A DNA stretch of 64,000 nt from UBA668 sp963720695 (lineage in GTDB: Bacteria; Actinomycetota; Acidimicrobiia; Acidimicrobiales; Ilumatobacteraceae), in assembly GCA_963720695.1 (NCBI GenBank), contig CAVRGG010000007.1:186001-250000 (forward strand). Direction: 5' to 3'. A program made the position numbers and the translations under genes. Under the pieces are notes generated by a model. The model was given only the letters and a program-made list of their open reading frames with translations, was not told the origin of the DNA and made no database searches. Shown here one piece after another: positions 18,817-27,773 of the stretch. Position 1 is the first letter of the stretch. Each line of letters opens with the position of its first letter.

Positions 18817-19578
18817 TCACGCGACGGCGGTGCCGAACAGCTTGCCGATCCCGAAGGTGACGATCGAGGTGGCGACGACGATGAGCAGTTGGCGTGCGGC
18901 TCCCACGGCGACGGGTCGGTCGGCCGAACGGCTGACCCAGGCGCCGACCGCCATGCTGGCGATGGCGGTGGCCACCACCGAGGCGATGACGGCGGTCGCG
19001 CCGTCGGTGATCAGCCACGGGATCAGCGGCACGGCGGCTCCGGCGGTGAACAGCCCGAGCGAGCTGAGTGCGGCGGTGGCGGGGGAGCCGAGCTGGTGGG
19101 GGTCGAGGCCGAACACGGTGCGCGCCGTGAAGTCGAGGAACTGCCGCTCGCCCAGGGGCAGCTCGGTGGCCACACGTTGGGCCGTGTCGCGAGCGAAGCC
19201 CGACTCGACGAGGTGATCGGTGAGCTCACCCAGGATCAGCTTCGGGTTCCTACGGATCAGGTCGCGGAGCTCGACGAGCAGGCCCTGGTAGAGCTCGACC
19301 TGGCTGCGGACGCTGACCCATTCGCCCGCGGCCATCGAGAAGGCGCCGGCGATGAGGCTGGCGAAGCCGGCGATGCGGACGTCGGACGCGGTGGAGGTCG
19401 CACCGGCCACGGCGAGGATCAGGCACACATTGGTCACCAGACCGTCGTTCACCCCGAGCACCGCGGCCCGTGCGCCGCCCCGGGTGACGGCTTGGATCTT
19501 GCCTCGGAGCTCGGCGGCGTCGCGACCATCGTCGCGGACGTGCGGCTCGATCTGCTCCGTGAACGGGCGTTCGCTCAT
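18817..19578 (-). CDS. VIT1/CCC1-family iron/manganese transporter
   Basis: A 253-aa membrane protein. GVNDGLVTNVCLILAVAGA (about 42-60) and GAFSMAAGEWVSVRSQ (about 78-93) are the signature first two helices of VIT/CCC1 transporters. A cytoplasmic alpha-helical insert (LYQGLLVELRDLIRRNPKL ... RQFLDF) is followed by three more helices. The family moves Fe2+ or Mn2+ out of the cytoplasm. The ATG overlaps the TGA of the upstream peroxiredoxin (ATGA), so it is translationally coupled to a peroxide-removing selenoenzyme, fitting a joint response to metal and peroxide stress (inference). Confidence 0.9.
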   Translation of the reverse strand: MSERPFTEQIEPHVRDDGRDAAELRGKIQAVTRGGARAAVLGVNDGLVTNVCLILAVAGATSTASDVRIAGFASLIAGAFSMAAGEWVSVRSQVELYQGLLVELRDLIRRNPKLILGELTDHLVESGFARDTAQRVATELPLGERQFLDFTARTVFGLDPHQLGSPATAALSSLGLFTAGAAVPLIPWLITDGATAVIASVVATAIASMAVGAWVSRSADRPVAVGAARQLLIVVATSIVTFGIGKLFGTAVA

Positions 19579-20048
19579 GTGGAGCCGGCGGCGCCCAATG
19601 CGACCAGATCCTGGATCACCTCGTGCGCGTGCCCCGCCACGTCGGTGACGTCGTACACCTTGGCGATGACGCCCTGTGGGTCGATGAGGAAGCTGAAGCG
19701 GCGCGGATAGTCCGCGTACGGATCCCCCGCGTCGCGGCTGACCTGGTACGCGACCCCCACGTGGTGGTCGACGTCGCTGAGCAGTCGGTACGGGAACTCC
19801 TGGGCGGTGGCGAACGCGAGGTTCTCCTCCGGGGTGTCGAACGACGCACCGAGGATCACGGCGTGCAACTCTTCGAATCGACGGGCACTGTCACGCAGGC
19901 CCTGGCCCTGGATCGTTCAACCAGGTGTCGCCGCTTTCGGATACCACCACATCAGCACCCACGAGCCGCGCAGATCTGCGAGGTGGACGAGGTTGCCGTG
20001 CTGGTCGGGGAGGGTGAAGTCGGGTGCGACGGTTCCGATGGACAGCAT
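19575..20048 (-). CDS. Bcp/AhpC-TSA peroxiredoxin selenoprotein (Sec44 encoded by UGA)
   Basis: Reading through one TGA (19919-19917) gives a complete 157-aa thioredoxin-fold peroxiredoxin: APDFTLPDQHG (8-18), WWYPKAATPG (34-43), Sec44, then TIQGQGLRDSARRFEEL and the C-terminal half (GASFDTPEENLAFA, FSFLIDPQGVIAKVY). The UGA stands exactly in place of the peroxidatic Cys of the TPGCT motif. No Cys is left in the protein, so it would be a one-Sec enzyme needing an external thiol. A SECIS-like hairpin follows the UGA. The start ATG has TACCCT 6 nt upstream. The downstream VIT transporter overlaps the stop. Without recoding this would be two useless fragments of 43 and about 97 codons. Confidence 0.88.
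19883..19902 (-). promoter_or_regulatory. Bacterial SECIS hairpin of the peroxiredoxin gene
   Basis: On the mRNA, GGGC-CUG pairs with CAG-(U)-GCCC around the loop CGUGA, with one bulged U on the 3' side: seven pairs in all. The loop is 22-26 nt after the UGA. The CGUGA loop is identical to that of the SECIS at 51122-51138. Confidence 0.7.
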
Positions 20049-20060
20049 GGTGCGAGGGTA
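20049..20060 (-). promoter_or_regulatory. Leaderless -10 hexamer for the peroxiredoxin-VIT unit
   Basis: TACCCT, 6-nt spacer, ATG 20048. Confidence 0.5.
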
Positions 20061-20122
20061 GCCGACGTCGAGATTCCCGCGTTCGGGAACACAATCCGAC
20101 GGCGAACCGTTGCAGGCCACGA

Positions 20123-20449
20123 ATGGACTCCATCACCGACCTCATCACCGGCAGCGGCCCCGACCACCAGCGGCGGGGGAGCGACCTGCTCGAACTGATC
20201 GATGTCATCCGTCCGGCCGTCGAAGCCGACGGTGGCACCCTCCAACTGGTGTCGGCCGACACCGACACGGGAGTGGTCAACGTGGAACTGGCCGGGGCGT
20301 GCGGGAGTTGCGCGGTGGCCGGTCTGACGCTGGAGGGCGGGATCAGCCGCATCCTGCAGCAGCGTCTCGATTGGGTCACCGAGGTGCACGGAACGGTCGA
20401 CGACGATCCGGCGGCCACCGGTTACGGCGGCTGGACACCGAAGACCTGA
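20123..20449 (+). CDS. NifU C-terminal-domain iron-sulfur scaffold protein
   Basis: A 108-aa NifU-like protein: LLELIDVIRPAVEADGGTLQLVSAD, then VNVELAGACGSCAVAGLTLEGGI, with the CxxC pair at Cys60/Cys63. This domain binds and transfers Fe-S clusters; short stand-alone forms are common in Actinobacteria. ATG 20123 was chosen because it precedes the recognisable domain by about 20 residues; no good ribosome site or -10 is seen. It is divergent from the selenoprotein peroxiredoxin, with 74 bp between the starts, so the two redox genes may share control. Confidence 0.88.
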   Translation: MDSITDLITGSGPDHQRRGSDLLELIDVIRPAVEADGGTLQLVSADTDTGVVNVELAGACGSCAVAGLTLEGGISRILQQRLDWVTEVHGTVDDDPAATGYGGWTPKT

Positions 20450-20505
20450 CCCGTGTGGGTGAGGTTCTCCTCATACCGAGGGGGTTTCGTGCCGATCTCT
20501 TGACC

Positions 20506-21744
20506 ATGACCACCAGTCCGCACGAGCCGACGACGCCCCAGCGGCGACGCTTCGACCCGATGAGCGGCACCTGGGGCATGGTGTTGGTCGACCTGCTGGC
20601 GGTCGTGATCCTGGCCTCGGTCGCGAAGGCGGTGAGCGATCGTTTCGACACGTCGTCCGCCCGCTGGGCCGTGTTCGTGGGCGCGACGGCCCTCCTCATC
20701 CTCGTCGCGGTCGCCACTCCGCTGCGGATCCTGCTGTTGCAGCAGCGACGCGTCGACGACGAGAAGACCCAGGCACTGCACGCCCAGTTCGAGCGCACGC
20801 AGTTCGACGCCACGGTCGGTCGAGCGCTGGACATGGCCGACAACGAGGACCAGGCGCTCGCCGTCGCCGTGCGGGCATTGGTGCTCGCCGCTCCGACGTT
20901 CGATTCGACGGTCCTGCTCGCGGACAACAGCGACGCCCACCTCCAGCTGGCGGCGCGTTCACCCGGGTGCTCCGAGGACTCGGTGTGCAACGTGGCCACG
21001 CCTCGAGGATGTCCCGCGTTGCGTCACGGTCACACGCTGGAGTTCGGTGCCGGTCAACTCGACTGCTGTCCGAACCTCGTGGACCGAGGCGACGAGACGC
21101 TCACCGCCCTGTGCATCCCGGTCTCGATCGTGGGACGGGCGACGGGCGTCGTCCACACGGTCGCGTCCGGTCGATCGCTCACCGAACCCGAGCGGGTGCG
21201 CGTCGAAGCGGTGGCGCGTCAGGCCGGTCAACGTGTCGGCATGCTGCGGGCGACCGCGCAGACCTCGCTGCAGGCGTCGACCGACCCCTTGACCGGAGTG
21301 TTGAACCGCCGCAGCCTCGAGAACGCGGTGCGCGGCCTGCAACAGCAGACGGTCCCGTTCGCGGTCACGATCTGCGATCTCGACGACTTCAAGGATCTCA
21401 ACGACACGTTCGGCCACGACACCGGTGACCGGGCGCTGCGCCTGTTCTCACGGTTGCTGCGCAACGGCGTTCGTTCGACCGACCTCGTGGCTCGCTACGG
21501 CGGTGACGAGTTCGTGGTCGTGTCGCCGCACGAGGACGCGACCTCCGTCGCACTGGTGCTCAACCGGATCCGACTCGAACTGAAGGTCGCGCTGAGTGAC
21601 GGTCGAACGCCCGCCTTCACGATTTCGGCGGGCGTCGCGGACACGTCCGAGGCCGAGGACTTCGCCGCCGTGTTGACCGTCGCCGACGCACGCCTGCTCG
21701 AGGCGAAGCGCGCCGGTCGCGATCGAGTGCTGTCCAAGGCCTGA
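20506..21744 (+). CDS. Membrane-anchored GAF-like/GGDEF diguanylate cyclase
   Basis: A 412-aa protein. Two N-terminal helices (MVLVDLLAVVILASVAKAV and AVFVGATALLILVAVATPL), a short coil (QQRRVDDEKTQALHAQFERTQFD), a GAF-like sensor domain of about 150 residues with several cysteines (SPGCSEDSVCNVATPRGC, LDCCPNLV) and a C-terminal GGDEF domain with DDFKDLNDTFGHDTGDRAL and YGGDEF. It should make cyclic di-GMP. The Cys-rich GAF-like part could bind a metal or sense redox (inference). The start ATG 20506 lies 56 bp after the NifU-like gene. Confidence 0.88.
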   Translation: MTTSPHEPTTPQRRRFDPMSGTWGMVLVDLLAVVILASVAKAVSDRFDTSSARWAVFVGATALLILVAVATPLRILLLQQRRVDDEKTQALHAQFERTQFDATVGRALDMADNEDQALAVAVRALVLAAPTFDSTVLLADNSDAHLQLAARSPGCSEDSVCNVATPRGCPALRHGHTLEFGAGQLDCCPNLVDRGDETLTALCIPVSIVGRATGVVHTVASGRSLTEPERVRVEAVARQAGQRVGMLRATAQTSLQASTDPLTGVLNRRSLENAVRGLQQQTVPFAVTICDLDDFKDLNDTFGHDTGDRALRLFSRLLRNGVRSTDLVARYGGDEFVVVSPHEDATSVALVLNRIRLELKVALSDGRTPAFTISAGVADTSEAEDFAAVLTVADARLLEAKRAGRDRVLSKA

Positions 21745-21755
21745 GAGGGTGGCGA

Positions 21756-21768
21756 TAGTGTCGCCGCC
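21756..21768 (+). promoter_or_regulatory. Leaderless -10 hexamer for the FAD oxidoreductase
   Basis: TAGTGT, 7-nt spacer, GTG 21769. Confidence 0.5.
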
Positions 21769-23181
21769 GTGGACGCAGTCGTCGTAGGGGCCGGGCCCAA
21801 CGGGCTCATGGCTGCGGTCACGCTCGCCCGGGCGGGTCGATCGGTCGTGGTGATCGAGGCCGAGGACGAGATCGGTGGCGGGACGCGCAGCGCAGAGCTC
21901 ACCCTGCCCGGGTTCGTGCATGACGTGTGCTCTGCGGTGCACCCGCTCGGCGTCGGCTCGCCGGCGATGCGCGATCTGCCGCTGGAGGAACACGGTCTGC
22001 GGTGGTTGCACCCGGAGGTGGCACTGGCTCACCCGCTCCACGGCGACACTGCCGGCGTGGTCCGCAGGGACCTCGCCGCGACCGCGGCGGGGCTCGGTGC
22101 CGACGGCGATGCATGGACCCGGCACATCGGTGGGCCGGCCGCGGAGTGGGATCGCCTGGCACCGATGCTGCTCCGCCCACTCCCGCAGGTACCCGCGCAC
22201 CCGTTCCTGCTCGGTCGCTTCGGACTCGCGGCCCTGCCGCCCGCGACGCTCCTGGGTCGTCGATGGTTCGACGAGGAACCCGCTCGAGCGCTGTTCGCCG
22301 GCAGTGCCGCGCATGCGTTCCTCCCGCTCGAGCACGTGCTCACGTCGAGCTTCGCCTTGCTGTTGCTCGCGTCGGCGCACGCCGGTGGCTGGCCGGTGGC
22401 CGAGGGCGGGTCGCAACGCATTGCCGACGCGCTCGCCTCGCTGCTCGTCAGCCTGGGTGGAACGATCGAGACGGGTCGCCGCGTCGCCTCGATGGGTGAC
22501 CTGCCGCCGGCCGACGCGGTGCTGTTCGACCTGCCGCCTCGCGCGGTCGCTCGGATCGGCGGCGAGCGTTTCCCGTCGCGCTACCGACGGCGTCTCGAGC
22601 GATTCCGGCCGGGGCCGGGCGCGTTCAAGATCGACTACGCGCTCGACGGACCGGTTCCGTGGCGCAACGAGGACTGTCGCCGGGCGGGGACGGTGCACGT
22701 CGGTGGCACGGCGGCCGAGGTCGCCCTCGCAGAGCGCGCCGTGGCCTCCGGACAGCATCCCGACCGACCGTTCGTGCTGGTCGCGCAGCAGTCGATCGTC
22801 GACCCGTCGCGCGCCCCTGCGGGCAAGCACACGCTGTGGGCCTATTGCCACGTGCCCAACGGCTCGACCGTCGACATGACCGAGGCGATCGAATCGCAGA
22901 TCGAACGGTTCGCCCCAGGCTTCCGTGATCTCGTCCTGGCCCGCCACGTCGCGACGCCGGCCTGGTTCCAGGAGCACAATGCGTCGTACCTCGGTGGCGA
23001 CATCGCCGGTGGTGCGCACGACGGTCTCCAGCTCGTGTTCCGCCCCGTGATCGGCCGTCCGTACCGGACGCCGGACCCCACGTTGTTCATCTGTTCGGCG
23101 TCCACGCCGCCCGGTGGTGGGGTGCACGGGATGTGTGGGCTGCACGCCGCCGAGGTCGCCCTGAGCGGTCCGCTGAGGTAG
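21769..23181 (+). CDS. Phytoene-desaturase-like FAD-dependent oxidoreductase
   Basis: A 470-aa flavoprotein with an N-terminal dinucleotide fold VVVGAGPNGLMAAVTLARAG, ending in the acidic residue of VIEAEDEIGGGTRS. The C-terminal FAD motif is TPPGGGVHGMCGLHAAEVAL. This is the NAD(P)-binding/phytoene desaturase-like (CrtI/FCSD-type) family that acts on isoprenoid or other hydrophobic substrates. No other carotenoid gene is adjacent, so the substrate is unknown. A heliorhodopsin elsewhere in the window needs retinal, but a link is only speculative. Confidence 0.85.
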   Translation: MDAVVVGAGPNGLMAAVTLARAGRSVVVIEAEDEIGGGTRSAELTLPGFVHDVCSAVHPLGVGSPAMRDLPLEEHGLRWLHPEVALAHPLHGDTAGVVRRDLAATAAGLGADGDAWTRHIGGPAAEWDRLAPMLLRPLPQVPAHPFLLGRFGLAALPPATLLGRRWFDEEPARALFAGSAAHAFLPLEHVLTSSFALLLLASAHAGGWPVAEGGSQRIADALASLLVSLGGTIETGRRVASMGDLPPADAVLFDLPPRAVARIGGERFPSRYRRRLERFRPGPGAFKIDYALDGPVPWRNEDCRRAGTVHVGGTAAEVALAERAVASGQHPDRPFVLVAQQSIVDPSRAPAGKHTLWAYCHVPNGSTVDMTEAIESQIERFAPGFRDLVLARHVATPAWFQEHNASYLGGDIAGGAHDGLQLVFRPVIGRPYRTPDPTLFICSASTPPGGGVHGMCGLHAAEVALSGPLR

Positions 23182-23273
23182 TTGCTCAAGGAACGACCGA
23201 CTTCGTCCGATGTGAGTGGTGCAGCGCGAACAACGCGTCCCACGTCCACCCCTGTCGAACCGGAATCCCCTCC

Positions 23274-23501
23274 ATGAGCACCGAAATCACCTCCGAGCTG
23301 ACGATCATCGATTCGTCGGAGCACACCGAGCAGCATCACAACCCGATGATCGGGCTGGTCGGGTTCATGGGCGGCTTCGCCGGACTCGGCGCGGTGTTCG
23401 TGGCGGTCACCCGCCAGGACGTCGGCGTCGTGGCACAGATGGGTGTGGTCGCGGCCATGTGTGGCGCCATCGCGGCCACGATGGCTCGCCTCGAACGCTG
23501 A
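23274..23501 (+). CDS. Small two-helix membrane protein
   Basis: A 75-aa protein with a polar, acidic N-terminus (MSTEITSELTIIDSSEHTEQHHN) and two hydrophobic helices (MIGLVGFMGGFAGLGAVFVAV and VVAQMGVVAAMCGAIAATMA). No family recognised. The frame is open from further upstream, but the upstream residues overlap the end of the FAD oxidoreductase and look non-coding. No clear ribosome site. It ends 16 bp from the convergent desaturase. Confidence 0.6.
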   Translation: MSTEITSELTIIDSSEHTEQHHNPMIGLVGFMGGFAGLGAVFVAVTRQDVGVVAQMGVVAAMCGAIAATMARLER

Positions 23502-23517
23502 GTCGCGGAAGCGTCAC

Positions 23518-24606
23518 TTACCCGATCGGGGTGGGGTCACCCGTGACCTCGTCGGGCTTGCGGCCCATCTCCCGGAGCCAGCGCCCGTGGGAGCGCAGGG
23601 CCGCCGTGACGCTGTGGTGGACTCGGTACTCCACGCCGCGCTGGTGACACGCCTCCTCCAATCGCGGAGCGGCCAGATGCAAGGTGGAGTGCGGCAGCTT
23701 CGGCGCGAGGTGGTGCTCGATCTGGAAGTCGAGTCCGCCCGCCAGCCAGTGGACGAAGGTGCGCACGACGGGAACCTTGCAGCGGATGTCGACGGTGGTG
23801 CGAAGTTGATGCAACTCGAAGTCCGAGCCGCGTCGTGGTGCGTCCGGGTCGAAGAACTCCGCGCGATCCACGCAGTGCGCGAGCTGGAACATGTTGGCGA
23901 GCACGAACCCGACCGACCAGGAGATGGCGAGGTAGAACGCGAGCACGCCCCACCACGGGTGGAAGAAGAACGGCAGCAGCAGCGCCCATGAGAAGTGCAG
24001 CGCCTTGCCGAACAGGATCAGCGCGATGTCGCGTCGTCGGGGCGGGATGTGCATCGGATGGACACCCCCGCTGCGCTTCGCCAGGGTGACGTAGTCGGAG
24101 ATGACGAACCACTGCAGCGTCAGGAATCCGTACAGCACCCACATGTAGAGGTACTGATACCGCTGCCATGGCTTCCACGGTTGCTGCGGAGCGAGCCGGG
24201 CGAAGGGCATCTGGTCGATGTCGGTGTCGTAGTCGATGACGTTGGGATTGCCGTGGTGGAGCGTGTTGTGCTTGAAGCGCCACAGGTACGAGCTCGCACC
24301 GAGCAGGTCGGAACTCCATCCGGCGAGTCGGTTGAGACCGCGCCGGCGGCTGAACGCTCCGTGATTGCCGTCGTGCATCACGCTGGTCGCGATGGCGACG
24401 CATCCGATGACGAGCAGCGCGGCCAACACGAGCCGGAGCAGGAGGCCGACCGGGGCGAACACCAGGCCGAGGTAGCTGCCCGCGCTGAGCACGGCGATGA
24501 ACAGGGAGTTCCAGAGGAGATGCCGTCGACCTCGGCGGATCTCTCCGCTGGTCGGCATCATTCTCTGTGTGAGCCCGACATCGCGGGCCACATCGGTGGT
24601 GGTCAT
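23518..24606 (-). CDS. Membrane fatty acid desaturase (acyl-CoA/acyl-lipid type)
   Basis: A 362-aa protein with the three histidine boxes of membrane di-iron desaturases: HDGNH (78-82), HNTLHH (113-118) and QIEHH near residue 310. Three to four hydrophobic blocks complete the usual layout. The QIEHH third box, with Gln in the first place, is that of front-end/linoleoyl-CoA-type desaturases. The start ATG has GAGGAGG 7 nt upstream. The electron donor is not encoded nearby. It likely adjusts membrane fluidity. Confidence 0.92.
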   Translation of the reverse strand: MTTTDVARDVGLTQRMMPTSGEIRRGRRHLLWNSLFIAVLSAGSYLGLVFAPVGLLLRLVLAALLVIGCVAIATSVMHDGNHGAFSRRRGLNRLAGWSSDLLGASSYLWRFKHNTLHHGNPNVIDYDTDIDQMPFARLAPQQPWKPWQRYQYLYMWVLYGFLTLQWFVISDYVTLAKRSGGVHPMHIPPRRRDIALILFGKALHFSWALLLPFFFHPWWGVLAFYLAISWSVGFVLANMFQLAHCVDRAEFFDPDAPRRGSDFELHQLRTTVDIRCKVPVVRTFVHWLAGGLDFQIEHHLAPKLPHSTLHLAAPRLEEACHQRGVEYRVHHSVTAALRSHGRWLREMGRKPDEVTGDPTPIG

Positions 24607-24867
24607 GGCTCCTCCTCGCAGCGGAAGCGCGAGCCATGTGGTTCGCTCGAGGGAGCGTTCCCTCGGTCCACCGTCGCGCCGATGCCGCCCGGGGTCAAGT
24701 CGGGCTCGATCCACCAGTGCGGCGGGACCGGTCGCGGGCGCCCTCACCACGCCATGGGGTGGTGGCACACCGTTCGACCCACCGGTCAGCGCCCTGGCGA
24801 TGGCGGAGTGAACCGGGCACCATAGGGCGATGGCTCTGGGGCGACACGCTGAGGACGACCTGGTCCG

Positions 24868-27245
24868 GTGACCTTCATCGGGGCAGCCACACGCCTGTGG
24901 GTGCGCGCCGATCTGCGCGCACGGTGGAGGCCGTTGGTGGTGCTCGGGTTGCTCGCCGGCATCACCGCCGGCCTGGCCGTTGCTGCCTTCGACGGGGCAC
25001 ATCGCACCGGTACTGCGCTGGATCGGCTCACGACGCGAACCTCCGGTGCCGATGCGTTGGTGTTCGGGTCCCAGATCGGTGACTTCGCCCCGGACTGGTC
25101 GAAGCTGGCTGCCGAGCCAGAGGTGGAGACACTCGGCCGCTGGGGTCTGCTCTTCGGGCTGATCGACGGGGAGTTCGGCGGGCCGTTCTTCGTGTCGATG
25201 GACGGCACCTGGTCCACCGCCGTCGATCGTCCGATCGTGATGGAGGGCCGGATGTTCGACCCGAACGCGCCCGACGAGATCGTGGTCGACGAGCCGACCG
25301 TCGGCGCCGAGGGAATTCGTCTCGGCGACACCATCACGTTCCAATCACTCGGGCCGAAGGACACCGAGGAGGTCGGAAAGGTCACCGGGCCGGAGGTCGA
25401 ACTGAAGGTCGTCGGCATCATCCGGAGCACGTGGCAGTTCGACTTCACCAACGACGGAACGGCGTGGGTGTCGCCCGGCTTCCTCGCTCGCTACGGATCG
25501 CAGGTCCAGGTGCACGAGAACGCGGCCGTGCGACTGAAGCCCGGCGCCGACATGGCGGTGTTCCGCCAGCACGCCACCGATGATGTCGCTCCAGGCATTC
25601 CGGTCCTCGACTTCCGCGGCGCGGCGCGTCGGGTCCGGGTGACCACAGGGGTCGAGCGGGCGATGCTGATCGTCCTCGCCATCGTGCTGGTCCTCGCTGG
25701 CCTGGTGATGGTGGGCCAGGCCCTCGCCCGATCGGGAGCGACCATCGGTGTCGATGCGCCCACGCTTGCAGGCGATGGGCATGTCCCGGCAGGAGTTGAC
25801 GGTCGCCGGGCTGCTGCCGCATGCGCTGACGGCTCTGACAGCCGGCCGTGGCGACGATCGCGATGGCGTACGTGGCGTCGTGGTGGTTCCCGGTGGGCTT
25901 CGCGGCTCAGATCGATCCAGATCGAGGCTTCCACTTCGCCGCGGTACCGACCCTGGTCGGCACGGTCGCCGTGGTGGCGGTCATCGCCGCGTTCGCCGGC
26001 GGAGCCGCGTGGCTGGCCGCCCGTGCGGACTCCCGACAAGCCGCACCGGGAGCCGTGGGACTCCTGGCCTGGCTTCGCCGCCTCCGACCGTTCTCGGTGG
26101 GACTCGGCGCCGGGATGGCGTTCGAGGCACGGGCAGGACGCAGAGGCACGGGCGCGAGAGCGGCGCTGCTCGGGGCGATCGCGGCCGTCGCCGGAGTCGT
26201 CGGCATGATCACGCTCGATCGCGGGATCACCGATTCGCTGCACCATCCCGAACGCGCGGGAGTCGTGTGGGATGCGACGGTGATTCCGAATGCATCGGAC
26301 ATGTCGCTCGACGGCGTCGCTCCGGCCGTCGTCGAATCAGTGACGTCGCAGCCCGGCGTCATCGGTGCGGCGTCGGTGCTGCGCGCCGTCCTCGACATCT
26401 CCGGGACGGGCGTCCCGGTGTACACCGAGTACGACGCCGGGACCGAGCAGCAGATCCGATTCGCGCTGGTCAGCGGACGGCTGCCGACGGGACCGCACGA
26501 GGTCGCGCTCGGGCCGGCCTCCGCCTCGGCGATCGGGGTGGGTGTCGGCGATCACGTCACACTCGCGGACGGCAGCGATGCTCGCGTGGTCGGGATCGCG
26601 CTGTTCCCGACGGACGTGCACGCCGAGTTCGACGAGGGCGCCCTGGTGCAGCCGGACACGTTCGTGGCACTCCAGCAGGCCGTCAACCCGGACATGAGCG
26701 AAACGATCGATGAGGCGGTCGTGGTGCGGTTCGCAGGGGGTGCGAGCGACGCAAACATTGCTGCCCTCGCCGCCGGCCTCGGTGACTCGGTGTCGTCGGT
26801 GGATCCTGCCGACGTGCCGTTGGAGTTGACCAACCTGCGCAAGGTTCGCAGCCTGCCGCTGTTGCTCTCGCTGTTCCTCGCCGTGCTCGGGGTGTCGGCG
26901 GTCGGCCACGCGCTGTTCACCTCGGTGCGACGTCGCAACCGCGAACTGGCGGTCCTGTGCGCACTCGGCGCGACACGGCGCAACACGCGAATGATCGTGG
27001 GAGCGCAGAGCACGATGATCGCCGCGACCGGCCTGCTGATCGGGGTGCCGGTGGGCCTCGTGCTCGGCGCGTACGGGTGGCATCGGATCACACTGCGCGT
27101 GCCGCTCACCTTCGTCGCCCCGCTGGCACTCGTCGCGGTGGCACTCGTCGTACCGGCGGCATTGCTCGTGGCCAACGCCCTCGGTGTGCTCCCTGGCCGT
27201 CGCGCCGCGCGCCTGAAGCTGGCCGAGGTGCTGCGCAGCGAGTGA
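24868..27245 (+). CDS. FtsX-like ABC transporter permease (two frameshifts)
   Basis: The protein is about 791 aa after repair. It has an N-terminal helix after MTFIGAATRLWVRADLRARWRPLVVL, an extracytoplasmic MacB-like domain, a central helix block, a second large external domain and a C-terminal FtsX core (RRRNRELAVLCALGATRRNTRMIVGAQS) with the last helices. The frame moves one step near 25768 (extra T; TLQAMGMSRQELTVAG is then restored) and again near 25845 (extra G; TALTAAVATIAMAYVA is restored). The start GTG overlaps the TGA of a 13-codon open frame at 24830-24871. No ATP-binding subunit is next to it. The substrate is unknown; lipoprotein or lipid release is usual for the family. Confidence 0.82.
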
Positions 27246-27301
27246 CCCGAGCGTCGCTCGCTAGCCTGTCGAGGTGCCGCAGGCAGGTGTGATGCGGACC
27301 C

Positions 27302-27378
27302 GCTCCCGTAGCTCAGTCGGATAGAGCAACGGTTTCCTAAACCGCAGGTCGTAGGTTCGATTCCTACCGGGGGCGCCA
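27302..27378 (+). tRNA. tRNA-Arg (anticodon CCT)
   Basis: A 77-nt cloverleaf. The acceptor stem GCTCCCG/CGGGGGC is followed by discriminator G and an encoded CCA. The D arm is around GCTCAGTCGGATAGAGC. The anticodon loop is TTCCTAA with anticodon CCT. The T arm is GTAGG-TTCGATT-CCTAC. CCT reads the AGG codon. No integrase or att duplication is seen next to it. Confidence 0.95.
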
Positions 27379-27386
27379 ATGCGAGA

Positions 27387-27674
27387 TCACAGTACGTGGA
27401 TCCTGTGAATCGAACCTGGGTCCGGCGCGAACCAGCGGTCCAGTGTCGTAGCGGATCTGACCTGCCGACCACCTGTGCCCGTTGCATGCTGCGCGATCAA
27501 CGCACGCACCGTCCATGGAGGAGAGGTGGACAGATCGGCGTCGATCCCGGTCTCGACGTCAGGAGCGATCAGGCACTCGACAGCGCGTTCGAGTGCGGCG
27601 GCGTACTCATGTCGACTCGCACGCCACGCCCGACGTGTCACCCGTTCGCTCCAGTACTTCGTCTGTGCTGTCAA
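27387..27674 (-). CDS. Doubtful small open frame beside tRNA-Arg
   Basis: A 95-codon frame with a TTG start (MTAQTKYWSERVTRRAWRAS...), ending IHRIHVL. Composition is plausible for a soluble protein (AALERAVECLIAPDVETGIDAD), but there is no recognised family and no ribosome site, and a TTG start is weak. It fills most of the 27379-27773 stretch, which otherwise shows no feature; plus-strand frames there look less protein-like. Confidence 0.22.
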   Translation of the reverse strand: MTAQTKYWSERVTRRAWRASRHEYAAALERAVECLIAPDVETGIDADLSTSPPWTVRALIAQHATGTGGRQVRSATTLDRWFAPDPGSIHRIHVL

Positions 27675-27773
27675 CGACTCATCGAGGAGGCATCACATGA
27701 AGAGGGCCTATCGCTGTCAGCGTGAGGCTGGCAATGCCGGCGCCCGCGGCGCGTGTGGCGTGAGCGTGTCGAG

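Noticed and set aside
24830..24871. A 13-codon frame ending on the start codon of the FtsX-like gene as a leader peptide
   Set aside because: No ribosome site, no regulatory codon run and no hairpins; chance overlap is likely.
27407..27417. An 11-bp match to the tRNA-Arg T-arm in inverse orientation, as a possible att site
   Set aside because: The match is only the common AGGTTCGATTC T-arm core in reverse; no integrase, no second copy at the right orientation and no cloverleaf on the minus strand.
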